DNA of 64,000 bases, from NCBI RefSeq assembly GCF_010092505.1, contig NZ_CP048021.1, forward strand, positions 1,922,001 through 1,986,000, given 5' to 3'. Position 1 is the stretch's first letter. The number at the start of each line of letters is the position of its first letter. This document shows positions 51,067-59,755 of this stretch, piece by piece. The stretch comes from Virgibacillus sp. MSP4-1 (GTDB lineage: Bacteria; Bacillota; Bacilli; Bacillales; Alkalibacillaceae). The position numbers were made by a program, and so were the translations under genes. Below the pieces are notes generated by a model. It worked only from the letters and a program-made list of their open reading frames with translations, had not been told where the DNA came from and searched no databases.

Positions 51067-52728
51067 TCATGATTTCACATGATACACAACCGATTCATAA
51101 GGTCTTAGCTGCAAGGAATCCAAAGCTGTCGACGAATCGTCATAATTGGAAATGAGAATTTCCTTCTTTCCTTCAGCATTTACCGGAAGCTTAACATTTG
51201 CTTCCTGCCCGTAGAAGTTGTTTACAACAATCAGCTGCTCATTTTCCCAATTACGTGTATATGCAAAGATTTGTGAATCCTCTTCCAACAGTAACTGATA
51301 ATCTCCATACGTAATAATATCATACTTTTTGCGCAATTGAATCAGTTGCTGATAGTGATAAAAAATGGAATGAGGATTCTGCACAGCATTCTCTGCATTG
51401 ATTTCCTGATAGTTATCAGCGACACCAATCCAAGGTGTACCCTCGGTGAATCCAGCATTTTCATTACCGTCCCACTGCATTGGTGTACGAGCATTATCCC
51501 GGGATTTCTGCTGAAGGATTCCGATTATTTCTTCGTCAGATTTACCTTCCTGCTGCAGAAGTTTATAGGCATTTAAAGACTCCACATCCCGGTATTGATC
51601 GATTGATGTAAACCCGGGATTGGTCATTCCGAATTCCTCACCCTGATAAATATAAGGGGTTCCCTGCATCATATGAATGGTGGTTCCCAGCATTTTCGCC
51701 GATTTCTCATGATAATTCTCCTCATCACCAAAACGAGATACCGCACGAGGCTGATCGTGGTTACACCAGAAGAGTGCATTCCAGCCACCGCCTTGATGCA
51801 TGCCTTCCTGCCAATAGGAAAGAATTTTTTTCAGTTCCAGAAAATCAAATGGTGCCTTTGTCCATTTTTCACCGTTCGGATAATCCACCTTTAAATGATG
51901 GAATTGAAAGGTCATATCAAGCTCTTTTCGCTCCGGATTCGTATAAAGCACACAGTTTTCCAGCCTGGTTGAGGACATTTCCCCAACGGTCATCATGTTG
52001 TAAGGGGAAAAGGCTTTTTGATTCAACTCATGTAAATATTCGTGAATACGGGGACCATCCGTGTAAAACTTCCGGCCATCCCCTGTATCATCACTTGGGA
52101 AATCCTGATTCTTGGAAATCAGATTAATGACATCCAGACGGAAACCATCGATGCCTTTTTCCGCCCAGAATTTAATCATGTCATAAAGCTTTTCCCGAAC
52201 GACCGGGTTTTCCCAGTTAATATCAGCCTGTGTAACATCAAATAAATGAAGGTAGTATTGTCCCGTATTCTCATCAAACTCCCAGGCTGGTCCGCCAAAC
52301 TTGGACTGCCAGTTGTTCGGCCTATCTCCATCAACCGGATCCTTCCAGATGTAAAAGTCCCTGTACTCGTTTTCTTTTGAAGAAGCAGCCTGTTTAAACC
52401 ACTCATGTTCGGTTGACGTATGATTGATGACGAGATCCATGATCAGCTTCATGCCCCGCTTATGAGTTTCCGTCAGCAGCTCTTCAAAATCCTCCATCGT
52501 GCCGTATTGGGGCTCAATGGAATAATAGTCGCTAATATCATAACCGTTATCTTTCTGCGGGGACTTATAAACCGGTGTCAGCCAGATCACGTCAACACCT
52601 AGCTTATGAAGATAGTCTAACTTTTGAATAATCCCCTGGATGTCTCCCATTCCATTTCCTGTCGTATCCCTGAAGCTTTTCGGGTAAATCTGGTATACGA
52701 CTGCTTTTTTCCACCATGCTTCTGACAC
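51067..52728 (-). CDS. treA: TreA, trehalose-6-phosphate hydrolase (phospho-alpha-1,1-glucosidase)
   Basis: Cleaves trehalose 6-phosphate to glucose and glucose 6-phosphate. The GTG at 52728 has AGGAG 8 bp upstream (553 residues); a GTG three codons earlier lies against that site. GH13 motifs: DLVINHTSTEH, GFRLDVINLIS (nucleophile), TVGEMSSTR (acid) and WCNHDQPRAVSRFG. The segments MTFQFHHLKVDYPNGEKW and MHQGGGWNALFW closely follow B. subtilis TreA. This separates it from the alpha-glucosidase at 48583. Confidence 0.95.
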   Translation of the reverse strand: MSEAWWKKAVVYQIYPKSFRDTTGNGMGDIQGIIQKLDYLHKLGVDVIWLTPVYKSPQKDNGYDISDYYSIEPQYGTMEDFEELLTETHKRGMKLIMDLVINHTSTEHEWFKQAASSKENEYRDFYIWKDPVDGDRPNNWQSKFGGPAWEFDENTGQYYLHLFDVTQADINWENPVVREKLYDMIKFWAEKGIDGFRLDVINLISKNQDFPSDDTGDGRKFYTDGPRIHEYLHELNQKAFSPYNMMTVGEMSSTRLENCVLYTNPERKELDMTFQFHHLKVDYPNGEKWTKAPFDFLELKKILSYWQEGMHQGGGWNALFWCNHDQPRAVSRFGDEENYHEKSAKMLGTTIHMMQGTPYIYQGEEFGMTNPGFTSIDQYRDVESLNAYKLLQQEGKSDEEIIGILQQKSRDNARTPMQWDGNENAGFTEGTPWIGVADNYQEINAENAVQNPHSIFYHYQQLIQLRKKYDIITYGDYQLLLEEDSQIFAYTRNWENEQLIVVNNFYGQEANVKLPVNAEGKKEILISNYDDSSTALDSLQLRPYESVVYHVKS

Positions 52729-52752
52729 GTGACTCACTCCTGTTGTTCGAAA

Positions 52753-54705
52753 TTAACGAAATTTTCTCTTGGCAATGAAGTAGGTAACCACAAACGGAAT
52801 AATGAGCACAATCACAATTCCGATAATGAAAGACCATACTCCGGATTGAATGGAGAGTGGCGCTGGCAGACCTCCAATTCCAATCGAACTTGCTAATACA
52901 TCCTGGAAAGTAATAAACGCACCAGCGATAGCTGTACCGGAAATAGCGGCATAGAATGGATATTTATACTGTAAATTCACACCAAACATCGCCGGTTCGG
53001 TAATCCCGAGCATTGCGGAAATTCCCGATGTTCCGGCCAGACCTTTGACTTTTTCATCTTTAGCCGCGAGCATAATGGCAAATACGGCAGCACCCTGAGC
53101 AACATTCGAAAGAGCGACGATTGGCCATAGGAAGGTTGTGCCCGTACTTCCGATAAGCTGCAGATCCACAGCCAGGAATGTATGGTGCATCCCCGTAATA
53201 ACAAGTGGTGCATAAAGGAAGCCATAAAGCAGACCACCGATAATGGGGGCAACTTCAAATACCCATACAACGCCATCTGTAATCCACGTACCCACTGTAT
53301 ATGTGACGGGTCCTATAAGAATAAAAGCAAGGAATCCAGTAACTAAAAGAGCAACTGGAGGCACAATCAACAGCTGCAGGGAGTCCATGACCCGTTTTTC
53401 CAGCCAGACCTGGATTCTTGCAAGTACCCAACCGGCTACTAATACAGGAAGCACCTGACCCTGATAGCTTAACTGATTAACCTGAAATCCAAACAAATTC
53501 CACGTTTCCCCTTTTCCCTGAGCAAAATCACCGGCAGGGGTTAAATCCGGGTGAACCATGATTAAACCTAAAACAATACCTAAAAGCGGATTTCCGCCAA
53601 ATCGTTTCACCGCCGACCAGCCGATTAATGCTGGCAGGAATGTGAAGGCTGTATTGGCGATAATGTTAATCATGTCCGCAATTCCCGACCAGGACGGGAA
53701 CATTTCAATGATGGATTCATCCGTAAAAATCGGGTTGACCAGAATGTTGTTAATACCAAGCAGTAAACCGGCCGTAACAATGGCAGGTAGAATCGGAATA
53801 AAGATATCAGCAAGTACTTTTACACCGCGCTGTAATGCGTTTTGCTGCCGCCCTCCTGCTGCCTTTACATCCTCTTTAGATGCTTCTTCAATTCCTGTCT
53901 CTTTAACCATCGCTTTATAAACCTTGTCTACCGTTCCCTGTCCAATGACCACCTGATATTGACCATTGGCAGCAAATTGACCTTTGACTAAATCCATCTT
54001 TTTCAGTTTTTCTTCATCGACTTTCTCTTCGTCAGACAAAACAAAGCGAAGTCGTGTTACACAATGGGTGGCGGCCATGATGTTGTCTAAACCACCGACA
54101 GCATCCACTATTTCTTTGGCCTCATCCTGATACTGGCCGCCTTGATTTGACGACTGGGGCTGTTGCCGTTCAGCCTGCTGATCTTCGGCCCCTTTATCTC
54201 CCGGTTTTTCACTATCCTGTTCACTTTTCATCTTTGCCTGGAAAAGCGGTGATTCTCCGGCTGTTACGTTTTCTTCCTCGGTTTTTTCAAACACTTCCAA
54301 CGCATCACCATTTGTAATCACAACGGGCGTTATATGACTGGCAGCTTTTTCCTTAATAAACTCCAGATCAAACGTTACAAGCGGGTCGCCGGCTTTCACC
54401 TTATCCCCCTGCTTCACGTGGGCTTCAAAACCTTCCCCATCTAATGCGACGGTTTCCAGTCCAATATGGATAAGCACTTCAATCCCTGACTCACTGCGAA
54501 GACCAACGGCATGTTTCGTCGGAAAAATTTGTACAATCTCGCCGGCTACAGGGGCGACGACTTTGCCCTCTGATGGCTCAATTGCCATTCCATCCCCCAT
54601 CATTTTCTGAGCAAATGTGGGATCCGGTACATCCTCCATATTTTTAATCACACCACTTAGAGGCGCAACAATCATTTCCCGATCATTTCTTTCTTTATCA
54701 ATCAC
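52753..54705 (-). CDS. treP: TreP, trehalose PTS transporter with fused EIIA (IIA-IIB-IIC)
   Basis: Imports trehalose and phosphorylates it to trehalose 6-phosphate. The start is a GTG at 54705 with AGGAGG 8 bp upstream, 650 residues. Domain order is unusual: an EIIA-Glc-like domain at about 1-155 (active His in VLIHIGLETVALDG), an acidic/Gln-rich linker, EIIB at about 195-280 (active Cys in ATHCVTRLRFVL), and EIIC with about ten membrane segments from 295. B. subtilis TreP has only IIBC and borrows EIIA-Glc from PtsG. This version supplies its own, receiving phosphate straight from HPr. Confidence 0.94.
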   Translation of the reverse strand: MIDKERNDREMIVAPLSGVIKNMEDVPDPTFAQKMMGDGMAIEPSEGKVVAPVAGEIVQIFPTKHAVGLRSESGIEVLIHIGLETVALDGEGFEAHVKQGDKVKAGDPLVTFDLEFIKEKAASHITPVVITNGDALEVFEKTEEENVTAGESPLFQAKMKSEQDSEKPGDKGAEDQQAERQQPQSSNQGGQYQDEAKEIVDAVGGLDNIMAATHCVTRLRFVLSDEEKVDEEKLKKMDLVKGQFAANGQYQVVIGQGTVDKVYKAMVKETGIEEASKEDVKAAGGRQQNALQRGVKVLADIFIPILPAIVTAGLLLGINNILVNPIFTDESIIEMFPSWSGIADMINIIANTAFTFLPALIGWSAVKRFGGNPLLGIVLGLIMVHPDLTPAGDFAQGKGETWNLFGFQVNQLSYQGQVLPVLVAGWVLARIQVWLEKRVMDSLQLLIVPPVALLVTGFLAFILIGPVTYTVGTWITDGVVWVFEVAPIIGGLLYGFLYAPLVITGMHHTFLAVDLQLIGSTGTTFLWPIVALSNVAQGAAVFAIMLAAKDEKVKGLAGTSGISAMLGITEPAMFGVNLQYKYPFYAAISGTAIAGAFITFQDVLASSIGIGGLPAPLSIQSGVWSFIIGIVIVLIIPFVVTYFIAKRKFR

Positions 54706-54745
54706 CAGAAAGACCTCCTAAATCTATTCCAGATTATTTTTGTGT

Positions 54746-54811
54746 GTAACTTGTATGTACATGTTACTCATAAAGTATAACTTGTACATACAAGTTGTGC
54801 AAGGGTTTTCA
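54746..54811 (-). promoter_or_regulatory. tre promoter with two TreR operators and a cre-like site
   Basis: Minus strand TTGCAC (54802-54797), 17-bp spacer, TATACT (54779-54774). The palindrome AACTTGTACATACAAGTT (54779-54796) fills the spacer. A second near-palindrome (54746-54767, core ACTTGTATGTACATGT) lies just past the start point. Plus-strand 54798-54811, TGCAAGGGTTTTCA, is a 12-of-14 match to the cre consensus (read on the minus strand) and covers the -35 box. The layout predicts TreR repression and CcpA repression of one promoter. Confidence 0.84.
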
Positions 54812-55316
54812 TCCATCGTTCAACAATTACTCACACATTTTGTAGTTTTAGGTTTACCTTCCAGGGAAAATTCATGTTCATTTTTTGCCGGAATCGTGGT
54901 GCTCTGTTTTTAAGCGGATAGTCTGTCCGGCGCTTTGTGGTTAGAGATTAAATGGTTAGTTGAAGGTGATGGTGCGGAGATTTTGAGAGATGGATCCATA
55001 AGAAAGCGAATCCTGCTATATATGGCTGAATTCATCATGATTTACCCGAATTAAGCTAAAATAATGCTTTGTATGCCAATATGACCCGCGATTCAACCTG
55101 TTTTGTAAATCATTTGTCCGGTTTTAAAAATAATTGATCTGCTTTTCAGAAGCATGGTGCGGACTTTTAACGATTTAAGCCAGAATGTTATTGATCCAAT
55201 ATAAATAATCTTTTATGATCCGGTTCAGCTATATTTGTGCCGGAATTTCGGATTTAATCGGTCTTCCACTTTCATGATCCCATATGAGAGGAAGTAAATC
55301 GCATCACATCAAAAAA
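54812..55316. other. Gene-free AT-rich stretch upstream of the tre operon
   Basis: About 500 bp without a reading frame of 60 codons, without a strong hairpin and without any of the repeat words found elsewhere. It may be decayed coding DNA, but no family could be recognised. Confidence 0.5.
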
Positions 55317-55337
55317 ACCTGGACGAAACATCCAGGT
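55317..55337 (-). terminator. Terminator of the lipoprotein gene
   Basis: ACCTGGA / TCCAGGT stem followed on the minus strand by TTTTTTTGATG. Confidence 0.85.
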
Positions 55338-55376
55338 AAAAGTTAATCCTTATTAAAAATGGTCACTAATGGGGCA

Positions 55377-55970
55377 TCAATTAGGGGAGCCAATTTGTAC
55401 ATCGGCTGCAATTTGTGTTTCATCTTCCGCTTCCGGAATGAGTGAACCGGAAAAATACTCATTCTCACCCTTTTCGGCTTGAATCGTCAGCATGCCATTA
55501 ATATTGGTCTCGGCTATAATTTCATACCCGTTGGATTCAGCGAATGTTTTAAAGTCCTCCATGGCCTTGTTGATGTCTCCTGAAAAGTTATAGCTCACCG
55601 AATCTATTTCCACACCTTCCCGTGCCAGATCATTCATTTCGGATACTGCAATCAGTTTGGCTCCACCAGGGATCGGAAAATCCTTGGGAAAGCTTTTAGG
55701 TAAAGACACATTTTCTCCGGATTGACTGCTGAATGAGGTCTCTCCATCCGAGGACGAGATCGTGGCAGATTCCCCATCCGAACTCATTTCAAAGCTTTCT
55801 TCATTTCCTTCCGAATCCTTCATTGATACATCTACATTTCCATCTTCAGCCTTGGACAGATCAATTTCCATTTCTTCACCGTTTTCACCAGGTATCGTGA
55901 TGGAGCTGCATCCAATGGTAATTACCATGACAAACATGGACAAAAAGCTTATTGATAAAACTTTTTTCAT
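55377..55970 (-). CDS. Unknown acidic lipoprotein
   Basis: Start taken at the ATG at 55970 (MKKVLSISFLSMFVMVITIG), 10 bp after AAGGGG, giving 197 residues. An ATG three codons upstream is possible. A lipoprotein signal with lipobox TIGC ends at about residue 21. Residues about 25-90 are Ser/Glu/Asp/Gly-rich with repeated SDGE and MSSDGES units that look disordered. A folded C-terminal domain of about 100 residues begins LPKSFPKDFPIPGGAKLIAV. Family not recognised. A surface-exposed, lipid-anchored protein with a flexible stalk is a fair reading. It is a single-gene unit. Confidence 0.82.
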   Translation of the reverse strand: MKKVLSISFLSMFVMVITIGCSSITIPGENGEEMEIDLSKAEDGNVDVSMKDSEGNEESFEMSSDGESATISSSDGETSFSSQSGENVSLPKSFPKDFPIPGGAKLIAVSEMNDLAREGVEIDSVSYNFSGDINKAMEDFKTFAESNGYEIIAETNINGMLTIQAEKGENEYFSGSLIPEAEDETQIAADVQIGSPN

Positions 55971-56083
55971 TTTCTCCATTCCCCTTCCATCTCGTTTCTC
56001 ACATAACATACCACGCTATGAAAAGGGGGGATATTATACTTTGGTATACTTTTTTTATTTGTCTTGTAAGTGGTTGGGGCAAG

Positions 56084-56145
56084 GAGTCAGACGTGGTCTT
56101 TCCTGATTTTTTATCCGTAGATCCGTTATTTTAAGTTCCCGAATA
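56084..56145 (+). repeat. Dispersed intergenic repeat, remnant (copy 5)
   Basis: GTCAGACGTGGTCTTTCCTG and CCGTAGATCCGTTATTTTAA resemble the right end of copies 1-3 (CCGGACGTGGCCTCTCATG and CAATCCGTTTATTTTA). Assignment is by eye and tentative. Confidence 0.4.
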
Positions 56146-56156
56146 ATCAAAAAGAC

Positions 56157-56176
56157 CAGGTGCTGTGAACACCTGG
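56157..56176 (-). terminator. Terminator of minJ
   Basis: CCAGGTG / CACCTGG hairpin followed on the minus strand by TCTTTTTGATT, 16 bp after the stop. Confidence 0.85.
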
Positions 56177-56191
56177 CCCTCGTTCCGTCTA

Positions 56192-57406
56192 TTATACAAC
56201 ATGATTAGGTAAATCCTGATACAATCTGAATCTCGGCTTTTCTTTCACAAACACCAACCCCAGCTCATGGTGATCTCCCTGATACATCGGTCCCTGTACA
56301 AAGCGGATTTCGCCTTGAACATCCCGAACCTCAAGCTTACAAAACGTCCGGCTTTCCTGCAGGGCATCATAAAATTCAATTTCGTTCGCAACAGGAATCT
56401 GGTGCACTTTTTCCACTCTTTCACCGGTTTTCAGCCCCATCTTATCGGCCGGGGAATCCTTAATAACGGCTAATATAATCAAGCCGTCTGACTGCGGTCT
56501 GAAAATGCTTGTATTTTCCCGATCTACAAACCGGACATATAATTGTATGATCGCCCGTCCTAATATCGCGACAGCCGCACCAATATAAATGAAGAGCGGG
56601 TCATAAAAGCTTCCAGCTGCAAAAATACCGGTCATAAGCCCCAGTGTCAGCACCCATTTCCCAAACAGTTTTCCGCCCTGGTTGGAGAAGTGACCCTGGA
56701 AGGCCTGCTGTACACCAATGAGAAAAGGAAACAGCATGAGTCCATAACCATGATTACCAATAGGAAGAAGCGGCCACCAGGAAAAAACGTTGTCAATCGC
56801 GCCGCCCGGAACAGGCACAAGCACAGGTACAACACTCAATCGCTTCACATGGTGCAAGCCTATATACTTTCCCCTTTTTCCTTTAATGAGTTTAGGAAAA
56901 GCATACTCCTTATCGGCCGTAAACCATAAAATAGATTCTATAACCAAGAATACGGCGGTTAAGGCAAGGATAAGAGGAAGGCTGATATTCATGAGTTCCT
57001 CCATCCACTGTGACGGCAGTTCATCAATGGTCAGCGTATACTTCTGCATAACCGCCAGGAGGATAACCGTAATCCCCATAAGGTATCCGGCCGATAGTAA
57101 ATAGAGACGTCCGGTTATGGTAACGATGATGGATAATACGGAAATCAGTAACCAGACAGGATAGGATAAAATTGCGCCCGTAACAATCAGGGAAGCAGAA
57201 ATCACGATGCCACTAATGACGCTTAGTACCCATGTTCTCTTCCATTCTGTACCAGACTTATAAACACTGGAACCGAAATCCGTTCGCTCCTGTTTTCTTC
57301 GATAGTAAGATGTAAGGATGGTTAACACAATTGCCCAATAGAACAGGGGTTGTCCAATTAACCAAATGAAGCCTTCTCCAATTTCCGTAAGCCAAAGATT
57401 TATCAT
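56192..57406 (-). CDS. minJ: MinJ-like multi-pass membrane protein with PDZ domain
   Basis: 404 residues with about eight membrane segments and a C-terminal cytoplasmic PDZ domain (LIILAVIKDSPADKMGLKTGERV at about 310-335). This matches Bacillus MinJ (YvjD), the bridge between DivIVA and MinCD that keeps division at midcell. The PVLVPVPGGAIDNVFSWWP loop lies in the middle. Neighbours ctpB and ftsEX are the same as in B. subtilis, which supports the call. GGAGG lies before the ATG. Confidence 0.9.
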   Translation of the reverse strand: MINLWLTEIGEGFIWLIGQPLFYWAIVLTILTSYYRRKQERTDFGSSVYKSGTEWKRTWVLSVISGIVISASLIVTGAILSYPVWLLISVLSIIVTITGRLYLLSAGYLMGITVILLAVMQKYTLTIDELPSQWMEELMNISLPLILALTAVFLVIESILWFTADKEYAFPKLIKGKRGKYIGLHHVKRLSVVPVLVPVPGGAIDNVFSWWPLLPIGNHGYGLMLFPFLIGVQQAFQGHFSNQGGKLFGKWVLTLGLMTGIFAAGSFYDPLFIYIGAAVAILGRAIIQLYVRFVDRENTSIFRPQSDGLIILAVIKDSPADKMGLKTGERVEKVHQIPVANEIEFYDALQESRTFCKLEVRDVQGEIRFVQGPMYQGDHHELGLVFVKEKPRFRLYQDLPNHVV

Positions 57407-57541
57407 GTTGTACCTCCGATTTGTAATGCATTCGTTATTATAAATTCTACAAAATATTGTCTAATCCTGCTAGTCCCAGATATTGATTCATAAGAATAAT
57501 TTATTTTCAGGAGATCATTTTGTTGGCGCTGGTTCCTCCAT

Positions 57542-57955
57542 GAAGGACACTTGGGAGCGATGATTTTGTGGAAGTGGCCCTCATTGGCGGGATGACGGAC
57601 ATTTCTCTGATCCAGCGTCATTCGGATGGCCTTCATATTCAAGATGAAGGACATTTCGCTGCTCCATCGACAATCGAATGGCCTTCATCTCTTTAATGAC
57701 GGACACAATCAGAATAAAATCCAGGTTTATTGTCCTTCAGGAGTACTTATTGGTTTATATATACTTATTTGTTCTCCCTGTTTCCTCCGTCAAGGACACT
57801 TGAGCGCAATGATTTTGGGGAAGTGGCCCTCATTGCCGGGGTGACGGACATTTCTCTGCTCCAGCGTCATTCGAATGGCCTTCATAATCAAGATGACGGA
57901 CATTCCACTGCTCCTTCGACAATCGAATGTCCTTCAACCCTTTAATGAAAGACAG
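57542..57955. repeat. Two diverged 249-bp repeat units with inverted words
   Basis: Landmarks recur 249 bp apart: AAGGACACTTG at 57544/57793 region, AAGTGGCCCTCATTG at 57572 and 57821, and ATGGCCTTCAT at 57626 and 57875. The units share the words GAAGGACA, GACGGACA and GGCCTTCAT with the arrays at 31 and 45 kb but are more decayed. The second unit is incomplete. The block lies between the start of minJ and the end of ctpB. Short frames through it are not credible genes. Confidence 0.88.
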
Positions 57956-58041
57956 TCTGCAACCAGAACCCCCGTCAATTTTTCCTTCCCCCTATAATGA
58001 AGCCCAAAACCATGCCATTCATTAACCCTCACACAAAACGA

Positions 58042-58078
58042 AAGGACAATCACCGAAAAAGTACGGTAGATTGTCCTT
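58042..58078 (-). terminator. Terminator after ctpB
   Basis: AAGGACAATC / GATTGTCCTT, a 10-bp stem with 17-nt loop, then TTCGTTTTGTG on the minus strand. It uses the same GGACA word as the repeats nearby. Confidence 0.65.
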
Positions 58079-58131
58079 CCGTTATACAGCCTCTCAACCC
58101 TTCCGGATGACAGGCTGCCTCTGCATAACTG

Positions 58132-59607
58132 CTATTGGTATAAAACGTCTAAAGCCCGGTTCAATTGACGGTCATTTTCCGGTGAGGAAACAGCTTCAAT
58201 GACGAGTGTCTGAATTTCTTCACCCGTTTTCTGATTCACCTCTCCGGTAACCTCCAGATCATGTTCCTCTTGAAAGGCTTCCACAGCTTTTTCCGTTTGT
58301 TCACTGAAATAGCCGTCCGTTCTGCCCGGATCATAACCAATGCCCTCCAGCATCTTCTGAATGTTTGCTACACTTTCATTATTCATGTTGTAGGTTAATG
58401 GATTATTAATATCAACAGGTGTCGTATAGAAAAATTCAGGCTGCTTTACTTCAACAGTCGGCTTGATTCCTTTTTCATTAATCCATTTGCCATCTGGAGT
58501 CAGCCACTTGTAAGTAGTCAGTTTAATCTGGCTTCCATCACCCATACCGAGTGTTTTCTGAACGGTTCCTTTTCCGTAGCTCTTCTCCCCAACTACAGGA
58601 TAGCCCGCTTCCTTCATAGCAGCCGCCAAAATTTCCGAGGCTGAAGCACTGCCCTGGTTGGTCAGCACGGTAATCGGGTAATCCTTCTTCTCCTTCGTTC
58701 CGGAGTAGTAGCGTACTTTTTCTCCATTCTTCTCTTCAAAAATGACGTAGGGCTGGTCCTCGGGGATGAAGTTTTCCAGAATTTTTTCCACGGATGTAAA
58801 CAACCCGCCTGGATTGCCTCTTACATCGATGACTAAGCCTTCGATGCCTTTATCCTCTAAATCAGAAAGAGCCTTGTTAAATTCATCCGCGGTTTTTTGA
58901 GAAAACGAAGTAATTTGAATGACTCCTGTTTTCTTACCGTTCTCGTTTTTCACTTCAGGATAAACGGTTTCCACCGGAATATTGTCACGGACAACAGATA
59001 CTTTTATTGTATCTGATATTCCTGGACGCTGAATGGTTAATTCAACCTCCGTCCCTTTTTCACCGCGAATCTTTGCCACGGCCTCATTCAGGCTGAGCCC
59101 TTCAAGACTATTTCCATCCACTTTCAGTATTTGATCTTTCGGCTGCAGTCCTGCTTCCTCTGCAGGGGAGCCCTTGATCGGGGAAACAATGGTAACATGT
59201 CCATCACTCATGCTTACCTCCGCCCCAATCCCCTCAAAGGATGACTCAATACTCTGATTAAATTGCTCTACCGTTTCTTTGTCCATATAAACGCTGTGGG
59301 GATCTTCCAGTGAATCGAGCATTCCACGGATCGCGCCTTCGATCATGGTTTTCTGTTTCACGTCTTCAACATAGTTGTTGTCAATGATGGAATATGCACG
59401 CATTACTTTTGAAAAAGCATTCATGTCACCGAACTCTTCAATGATTTCCTTCTTTTCTTCATCTGTGCTTATTTCTGATTGTCCACCATTTTCGGCCTCA
59501 TCGGATTGTCCCAGGCCCACTACCTCTGTACCTATGAAAGTCAGAGCAGAACCGAGAACCATAGCTACAATCACAAGTACAGCCAAATAGCTCTTTTTCA
59601 CGTTCAT
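58132..59607 (-). CDS. ctpB: CtpB, carboxy-terminal processing protease (S41)
   Basis: Serine protease outside the membrane. In Bacillus CtpB cleaves SpoIVFA during spore formation and so helps activate sigma-K. The 491-residue protein has an N-terminal membrane anchor (about 7-28), a PDZ domain (SPAEEAGLQPKDQILKVDG), the S41 catalytic Ser in GSASASEILAAAMKEAG (about 330), catalytic Lys in GEKSYGKGTVQKT, and a C-terminal peptidoglycan-binding domain (MLEGIGYDPGRTDGYFSEQT). GAGGTGA lies before the ATG. A spore-forming organism is suggested, not proven. Confidence 0.95.
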   Translation of the reverse strand: MNVKKSYLAVLVIVAMVLGSALTFIGTEVVGLGQSDEAENGGQSEISTDEEKKEIIEEFGDMNAFSKVMRAYSIIDNNYVEDVKQKTMIEGAIRGMLDSLEDPHSVYMDKETVEQFNQSIESSFEGIGAEVSMSDGHVTIVSPIKGSPAEEAGLQPKDQILKVDGNSLEGLSLNEAVAKIRGEKGTEVELTIQRPGISDTIKVSVVRDNIPVETVYPEVKNENGKKTGVIQITSFSQKTADEFNKALSDLEDKGIEGLVIDVRGNPGGLFTSVEKILENFIPEDQPYVIFEEKNGEKVRYYSGTKEKKDYPITVLTNQGSASASEILAAAMKEAGYPVVGEKSYGKGTVQKTLGMGDGSQIKLTTYKWLTPDGKWINEKGIKPTVEVKQPEFFYTTPVDINNPLTYNMNNESVANIQKMLEGIGYDPGRTDGYFSEQTEKAVEAFQEEHDLEVTGEVNQKTGEEIQTLVIEAVSSPENDRQLNRALDVLYQ

Positions 59608-59680
59608 TTTTCTCTCACCTCAACAATAACCACTCATCCTGGCTGTGGAAGATTTGTGTATGAATCCTTCTCCAATATGT

Positions 59681-59715
59681 AAAGGCATCCCACCGTAAGT
59701 ATGTGCGATGCCTTT
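59681..59715 (-). terminator. Hairpin between the M23 gene and ctpB
   Basis: AAAGGCATC / GATGCCTTT stem with 17-nt loop, 41 bp after the M23 gene stop. The T-run is short (TTTACATATT), so termination may be partial. Confidence 0.65.
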
Positions 59716-59755
59716 AATATTACTATATGAACTTGTCTCCGTAAACATGTCTGCT

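Noticed and set aside
54812-55316. Possible decayed gene upstream of the tre operon
   Set aside because: No frame or family remnant could be recognised on either strand, so it is listed only as an empty stretch.
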